64,000 bases of DNA from Albimonas marina (GTDB lineage Bacteria > Pseudomonadota > Alphaproteobacteria > Rhodobacterales > Rhodobacteraceae): contig NZ_JARHUC010000014.1 of NCBI RefSeq assembly GCF_029223255.1, positions 1 through 64,000 of the forward strand, written 5' to 3'. The notes under the pieces are model-generated. The model worked only from the letters and a program-made list of their open reading frames with translations. It did not search any database and had not been told where the DNA came from. Below, one piece after another: positions 58,314 through 64,000 of the stretch. How positions within the stretch are numbered: the first letter of the stretch is position 1; every line of letters begins with the position of its first letter. A program made the translations under genes and the position numbers.

Positions 58314-59288
58314 ATGACCGCGCCCGCCTCCGCCCCGCAAGACGCCCCCAATCCGTTCACCGGCATCCTGCTCAAGGTGATCTCGGTCGGGGTCCTCATG
58401 GGCCTGACCTCCTCGGTCAAGGCGCTGGACGGGGAGATCCCGACCGTCGAGGTGCTGTTCTTCCGCTCCTTCTTCGCGCTGCCGCCCATCGTGATCTGGC
58501 TGGCGCTGCGGGGCGAGCTTCCCGGCGGGCTGCGCACGCCCAATCCCATGGGGCACGTCTGGCGCTCGCTCGCCGGCATGGCGGCGATGGGCTGCATGTT
58601 CATGGCGCTGAGCCTGCTGCCGCTGACCGAGGTGGTGGCGATCACCTACGCGGCCCCCCTGTTCATCACCGTCTTCGCCGCGATCTTCCTGGGCGAGCGC
58701 CTGCGCCTCTACCGCATGGCCGCGATCGGGCTGGGCTTCGCGGGGGTTCTGCTGGTGATGGCGCCGCGGCTGCTGGGCGAGGACCCGGGCGCGGCCGAGG
58801 CGGCCGCCCGCTGGGGCTCGCCCGCGCTGGGGGCGCTGATCGCGCTGACCGCGGCGGTGATGATGGGCCTCGCCCAGACCTTCGTGCGCGGCCTCTCGAA
58901 GACCGAGACGACGGCGGCCATCGTCTTCTGGTTCACCGCCGCCTGCACGGTGATGGCCGGCCTCGCGCTGCCCTTCGCCTGGAAGACCCCGGACGCGGAG
59001 CAATGGCTGCTGCTGATCGCGGGCGGCACCGCGGGGGGCGTGGGCCAGATCCTGCTGACCTCCTCCTACCGCTACGCCGAGGCGGCGGTGATCGCGCCCT
59101 TCGAATACGTCTCGATGATCCTCGCCGTGGCCATCGGCTTCTTCCTGTTCGGCGAGGCGCCCACGCTGGTGGTGATCGCCGGCGCGGCGCTGGTCACCGT
59201 CTCGGGGATCCTGATCATCTGGCGCGAGCGACGCCTGGGGATCGAGCGGCGCGCCTCGCGCTCCGCCCGCACCCCGCCCTTCGGCTGA
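58314..59288 (+). CDS. DMT-superfamily (EamA) transporter
   Basis: A 324-residue inner-membrane protein with two EamA repeats and about ten helices. NPFTGILLKVISVGVLMGLT starts the first repeat, MALSLLPLTEVVAITYAAPL is its characteristic helix 4, and YAEAAVIAPFEYVSMILAVA and FFLFGEAPTLVVIAGAALVT are the matching parts of the second. Relatives export amino acids or other metabolites; the cargo is unknown. AGGGGAGGGCG precedes the ATG. Upstream lies the aroC divergent gap with palindromic copy F. Confidence 0.88.
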   Translation: MTAPASAPQDAPNPFTGILLKVISVGVLMGLTSSVKALDGEIPTVEVLFFRSFFALPPIVIWLALRGELPGGLRTPNPMGHVWRSLAGMAAMGCMFMALSLLPLTEVVAITYAAPLFITVFAAIFLGERLRLYRMAAIGLGFAGVLLVMAPRLLGEDPGAAEAAARWGSPALGALIALTAAVMMGLAQTFVRGLSKTETTAAIVFWFTAACTVMAGLALPFAWKTPDAEQWLLLIAGGTAGGVGQILLTSSYRYAEAAVIAPFEYVSMILAVAIGFFLFGEAPTLVVIAGAALVTVSGILIIWRERRLGIERRASRSARTPPFG

Positions 59289-59355
59289 GCCCGACGCTCC
59301 GCCGCGCACGCGCCGGCCCTCCCCGGAAGGGGCGGCGACATCGGGCGGAAGGGGA

Positions 59356-59432
59356 TGGTGACCCCGACAGGATTCGAACCTGTAACCTGCCCCTTAGGAG
59401 GGGGCTGCTCTATCCAGTTGAGCCACGGGGCC
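59356..59432 (-). tRNA. tRNA-Arg (anticodon CCU)
   Basis: On the minus strand the acceptor GGCCCCG pairs with CGGGGTC (one G-T pair), followed by A and an encoded CCA at 59356-59358. The D-arm has GGCTCAACTGGATAGAGC, the anticodon loop CTCCTAA gives CCU reading AGG codons, and the T-arm is intact with GGTTCGAATCC. Length is 77 nt. AGG is rare in such GC-rich genomes. It lies between the DMT transporter and ubiK. Confidence 0.95.
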
Positions 59433-59516
59433 GCCGACCGCGGTCTAGACCGCCCGCCTGCGTCGGTCAACGCGGCGCGGGGCCCTTCCCCGCGGGACGG
59501 GCGCCGCGCAGGACGA

Positions 59517-59544
59517 AGCCCCCGGCGGAGGTCCGTCGGGGGCT
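59517..59544 (-). terminator. Possible terminator after ubiK
   Basis: AGCCCCCG and CGGGGGCT form the outer part of a hairpin about 50 bp past the ubiK stop on the minus strand. The following TTCGTCC is a poor T-tract, so the call is weak. Confidence 0.4.
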
Positions 59545-59596
59545 CAGGGGGCTCGGGTCGGAAACCGGCCGGCGCGGGGCGCGCGGCGGGGGCGGC

Positions 59597-59848
59597 TCAC
59601 TCGGCGGCGAGCTTCGCCTCCAGCGCGTCGAGACGGGCCTTGAGGTCCTCGTTCTCCTCGCGGGCCTTCACGGCCATCTCGCGCACGGCGTCGAACTCCT
59701 CGCGGGTGACGAAGTTGTTCTCGGCCATCCAGCGCTCGACGAAGCCGCGGAAGGCGGTCTCGGCCTCGCTGCGCGCGCCCTGGGCCACGCCGGCGGCCGA
59801 GGTCATCAGGCGGCTCAGGTCGTCGAAAAACGGGCTGCGGGTCTGCAT
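59597..59848 (-). CDS. ubiK: Ubiquinone biosynthesis accessory factor UbiK
   Basis: An 83-residue BMFP-domain protein. An amphipathic N-terminal half (FFDDLSRLMTSAAGVAQGAR, FRGFVERWMAENNFVTREEF) is followed by a coiled-coil C-terminus (REENEDLKARLDALEAKLAA) that trimerises. In E. coli UbiK helps the aerobic ubiquinone synthesis complex act on lipid substrates together with UbiJ. TTGCCAAGGAGATCGCG precedes the ATG. It is monocistronic, next to tRNA-Arg. Confidence 0.9.
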   Translation of the reverse strand: MQTRSPFFDDLSRLMTSAAGVAQGARSEAETAFRGFVERWMAENNFVTREEFDAVREMAVKAREENEDLKARLDALEAKLAAE

Positions 59849-60052
59849 CGCGATCTCCTTGGCGGTTGCAAGGGATATGGGGCGCGCGATCCCGATTCGC
59901 CACCCGACGCGCCGCCGCGGGGGAGGCCGGAGGGGGCGCGCGGGAACCGGAAGGACGGAGGGCCGGGGCAGGCCGGAAAGGGCGCGCCCGCATCGACCCC
60001 GCGCCGGCGCCGCCGTCGCCGGCGGGCGGTGGACGACGCGGCCTGCCGCGGC

Positions 60053-60085
60053 GCCGGGGCCGAGGGGGCTCGACGCCCCCTCGGG
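60053..60085 (-). repeat. Short intergenic repeat, copy 3 (inverted)
   Basis: CCGAGGGGGCTCGACGCCCC followed by CTCGG is the reverse complement of the core seen at 42770 and 48118, with one base changed in each arm. The surrounding gap (59849-60224, upstream of the aminopeptidase) contains nothing else that looks like a gene. Confidence 0.55.
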
Positions 60086-60224
60086 ACCGACGTCCGGTCG
60101 AGGCGGCGTGCGGTCCGCCTCCGCTTCGCCCCGTCCGCCCGTCCCTTCCGCCTCGCCGCCTCCCTGCCGCCTTGCGCCCGCCCGCCGGCCCGCTAGGCTG
60201 CGCGGGCCGAACGAGAGGAACCCG

Positions 60225-61643
<1,419 letters not shown>

Positions 61644-61800
61644 GCCGGCGGACGGGACCTCTTTCGGCGCCCACAGGCGCCTCCTCTCCCGGCGCGCGCC
61701 CCTCCCCGCGGCGCGCGCCGGAAACCCGGCCCCGGGGCCCGGTCCCGGGGCGCCCCCGTTTCCGCGCCGCGCCCGGCGCCCGACAGCATCACGAGGCCCC

Positions 61801-62631
61801 ATGGCCGCCTACGATCCCCGCCTGACCCCCGCCCGCCCCGACCTCGCGGCCGAACGCCTGCGCGGCCGCGTCGAGGCCGAGCGCTACGTCGCCCCCACGC
61901 CCATGCGGGTGACCGCGCCGACCGCGCCCCTGTTCTCGCGCCCCGGCGCGACGGGCTTCGCCTCCGAGCTGCTGATGGGCGCGGAGTTCGAGGTCTACGA
62001 GACCGCCGACGGTCTCGCCTGGGGGCAGGCCGCGCGGGACGGCTACGTGGGCTACGTGCCGGCCGCGGCGCTCGCGCCCGCCGGCGCCGCGCCCACGCAC
62101 CGGGTCCGGGCCGTGCGCTCCACCCTCTATCCCGCTCCCGACATCAAGACCGTGCCGGTGGCCCATCTCAGCCTCGACGCCCGCCTGCGCGGCCGGATCG
62201 AGGGCGCGTTCCTGGTCTGCGCCGAGGGCTGCGTCCCCGCCGTCCACGTGGCCGAGGCCACGAGCGCCGAGGCCGACTGGGTGGCGGTCGCCGAGGCCTT
62301 CCTCGGGACGCCCTACCTGTGGGGCGGCGGCTCGGCCGCGGGCATCGACTGCTCGGGCCTGGTGCAGGTCGCACGCCACGCGGCCGGCTTCGACTGCCCG
62401 CGGGATTCCGACATGCAGGCCGCGCTCGGCCGCCCGGTCGAGCCCCAGCGCCTGCAGCGCGGCGACCTGGTGTTCTGGAAGGGCCATGTCGGGGTGATGC
62501 TTGACTCCGACCGGCTTCTGCATGCCAACGCCCACCACATGGCCTGCGCGGTGGAGCCGCTCGCCCAGGCCGTCTCCCGGATCGGGGCCAGCGACGCCGG
62601 CGCCCCCACCGGCTTCCGGCGGCTGGACTGA
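61801..62631 (+). CDS. NlpC/P60-family cysteine peptidase
   Basis: A 276-residue cell-wall peptide hydrolase. Two SH3-like segments (about 30-90 and 95-145) precede the C-terminal C40 domain, where AEAFLGTPYLWGGGSAAGID and DCSGLVQVARHA hold the catalytic Cys, GDLVFWKGHVGVMLDSDRLL the His, and HANAHHMACAVE the polar third residue. There is no signal peptide, so it may act in the cytoplasm on recycled gamma-D-Glu-diamino-acid peptides, like the YkfC type. It lies between the aminopeptidase and the aminotransferase genes; the aminotransferase start is only five bases after its stop. Confidence 0.9.
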   Translation: MAAYDPRLTPARPDLAAERLRGRVEAERYVAPTPMRVTAPTAPLFSRPGATGFASELLMGAEFEVYETADGLAWGQAARDGYVGYVPAAALAPAGAAPTHRVRAVRSTLYPAPDIKTVPVAHLSLDARLRGRIEGAFLVCAEGCVPAVHVAEATSAEADWVAVAEAFLGTPYLWGGGSAAGIDCSGLVQVARHAAGFDCPRDSDMQAALGRPVEPQRLQRGDLVFWKGHVGVMLDSDRLLHANAHHMACAVEPLAQAVSRIGASDAGAPTGFRRLD

Positions 62632-62636
62632 GAGCG

Positions 62637-63827
62637 ATGTTCGAGACCCTCCCCAAGGCCGAGCCCGACGCCATCCTGGCGCTGATGGCCCGCTACCGCG
62701 CCGACCCGCGGACCGACAAGATCGACCTCGGCGTCGGCGTCTATCGCGACGAGACCGGCGCCACCCCCGTCTTCCGCGCCGTGCAGACCGCCGAGGAGCG
62801 CCTGGTCGCCGCCCAGACCACCAAGACCTACGTGGGCCTGCCCGGCGATCTCGAGTTCTGCCGCCTGCTGGGCGAGGCGCTGCTGGGCGCGCCCCTGACC
62901 GCCGGGAGCGCCATGGTCCAGGCCGCCGGCGGCTCGGGCGCGCTGTGGATCCTGGCGCTGCTGATCCGGCGCGCGGCGCCCCAGACCCGCGTCTGGCTGC
63001 CCACGCCCACCTGGCCCAACCATCCCAACCTGTTCCGCGGCGCAGGGCTGGGCTTGGGCGAATACCCCTGGCTCGACCGCGCCGGCCGCGCGCTCGACTT
63101 CGCGGCCGCCGCCGAGGCGCTGGAGACGCTGGGCCCCGGCGACGCCGTCCTGCTGCACGCCTGCTGCCACAACCCCACCGGCGTCGATCCCACCCCGGAG
63201 CAGTGGGCCGAGATCGGCGCCATCGCCGCCCGCCGCGGCTGGCTGCCGGTCTTCGACATGGCCTACGCCGGCTTCGGCGACGGGTGGGAGCGCGACTGCG
63301 CCGGCATGCGCACGGTGATGAGCATGGTCCCCGAGGCGCTGATGGGCGCGTCGTGCTCGAAGAACTTCGGCCTCTACCGGGAGCGGGCGGGCGCGGTCTA
63401 CGCCCACGCCTCCACCCCCGCGCTCAAGCAGGCGGCGCAGGAGGGGCTCGAGGCGGTCACCCGCATGGTCTACTCGATGCCCCCCGACCACGGCGGCGCG
63501 CTGGTGCGCGCGGTGCTGGAGGATCAGGCGCTGGCCGAGGACTGGCGGACCGAGCTCGCCGCGATGCGGGACCGCATCAACGGCAACCGCCGGGCGCTGG
63601 CCGAGGCGCTGGCCGCCCGCCCCGGCGGCCAGGGCTGGGGCTTCGTGGCCGAGCAGCGCGGGATCTTCTCGCTGCTGGGGCTCGACAAGGCCCAGGTCGA
63701 GCGCCTGCGCGAGGTCCACGGCATCTACGCGGTCGCCGGCGGCCGGGTGAACGTGGCCGGGATGCGGGTCGAGGACGCGGACCGCGTGGCCGAGGCGCTG
63801 CTCGACGTCGCCGGCGCGCCGGCCTGA
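62637..63827 (+). CDS. Aromatic/aspartate aminotransferase (TyrB/AspC-like)
   Basis: A 396-residue PLP-dependent class I aminotransferase, cytoplasmic. KIDLGVGVYRDETGATPVFR opens the family, CCHNPTGVDPTPEQW and FDMAYAGFGDGWE are cofactor segments, and SCSKNFGLYRERAGAVYA contains the Schiff-base lysine (~residue 242). It transfers the amino group between aromatic or dicarboxylic amino acids and 2-oxoglutarate. The ATG overlaps GAGAGCG five bases after the peptidase stop, suggesting translational coupling. Aromatic rather than aspartate specificity cannot be settled from sequence alone. Confidence 0.9.
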   Translation: MFETLPKAEPDAILALMARYRADPRTDKIDLGVGVYRDETGATPVFRAVQTAEERLVAAQTTKTYVGLPGDLEFCRLLGEALLGAPLTAGSAMVQAAGGSGALWILALLIRRAAPQTRVWLPTPTWPNHPNLFRGAGLGLGEYPWLDRAGRALDFAAAAEALETLGPGDAVLLHACCHNPTGVDPTPEQWAEIGAIAARRGWLPVFDMAYAGFGDGWERDCAGMRTVMSMVPEALMGASCSKNFGLYRERAGAVYAHASTPALKQAAQEGLEAVTRMVYSMPPDHGGALVRAVLEDQALAEDWRTELAAMRDRINGNRRALAEALAARPGGQGWGFVAEQRGIFSLLGLDKAQVERLREVHGIYAVAGGRVNVAGMRVEDADRVAEALLDVAGAPA

Positions 63828-64000
63828 CCCGGGCGCCGCGTCGGGCGTCTCGCCCGTCGCGGGCGTTCCGCTCGCGGCGCTTGCCGGATGTTTCGCTTGT
63901 GGGCGCCGGTTCCGGGGGCGGGAGGCGAGGCGACCCCCGGCGTCGGGATCGGGGGAAGCTGTTCGCATTTTGCTGAGACGGCCGGCAGGGCCGGCCTCTG
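63828..64000. other. Right edge, no gene visible
   Basis: The last 173 bp contain no recognisable start of a gene. CCGGCAGGGCCGG near 63983-63995 is a small hairpin. TTCGCATTTTGCTG around 63961 is the only less GC-rich patch and might belong to a promoter beyond the window. Confidence 0.3.

Overview
The window is very GC-rich (clearly above 70 % by eye) and reads as chromosomal DNA from an alphaproteobacterium, most likely a high-GC member of the Rhodobacterales. The basis is the gene content: a petABC cytochrome bc1 operon, a UbiK factor, an Mcl2-type malyl-CoA thioesterase, a DUF1285 protein, a MoxR/DUF58/DUF4159 cluster, a roadblock-like protein and the leucyl aminopeptidase-NlpC/P60 pair. 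The genus cannot be fixed from this window; an Albimonas/Rubrimonas-like lineage is a guess.

Layout. 0-1.5 kb: the end of an IS3-family element sits inside a large serine recombinase gene, leaving a recombinase remnant next to tRNA-Tyr. 1.6-5.7 kb: tRNA-Tyr, rlmB, a candidate small RNA, a CoA-binding protein, and a PAS-LuxR regulator divergent from a thiolase. 5.9-13.0 kb: a FAD oxidoreductase, then a tightly coupled minus-strand operon (SDR, MaoC hydratase, APH-like kinase, SDR) divergent from a TetR regulator and an acyl-CoA dehydrogenase. The kinase plus dehydrogenase combination recalls ACAD10/11 and the Lva hydroxy-acid pathway. 13.5-19.5 kb: a GT39-like glycosyltransferase and a complete potFGHI polyamine importer. 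19.8-28.7 kb: a second thiolase, mcl2, a CAP-domain protein, a branched-chain-type ABC importer (binding protein, LivH, LivM, LivG, with no LivF beside it) and DUF1285. 28.8-35.9 kb: a four-gene MoxR/DUF58/BatA-DUF4159/GATase-like membrane cluster with a good promoter. 36-45 kb: DUF4279 protein, acetyltransferase, fused 5-oxoprolinase, ADP-ribosylglycohydrolase-like protein, small membrane proteins, an RTX protein and an acetate kinase. 45.7-56 kb: roadblock-like protein, Baeyer-Villiger-type monooxygenase, petABC, cytochrome P450, DUF2306, acetyltransferase and ABC exporter. 56.6-63.8 kb: aroC, a DMT transporter, tRNA-Arg(CCU), ubiK, leucyl aminopeptidase, NlpC/P60 hydrolase and an aromatic/aspartate aminotransferase.

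The most unusual structure is a family of six ~165-bp near-perfect palindromes (about 7.4, 13.2, 23.1, 40.8, 56.3 and 57.9 kb), all intergenic. Their arms differ between copies but change together so pairing is kept, while the apex with two mini-hairpins is nearly invariant. They carry mosaic flanking modules, and one module also occurs alone twice. Two copies in opposite orientation bracket aroC. No CRISPR array, rRNA operon or intact prophage was seen.
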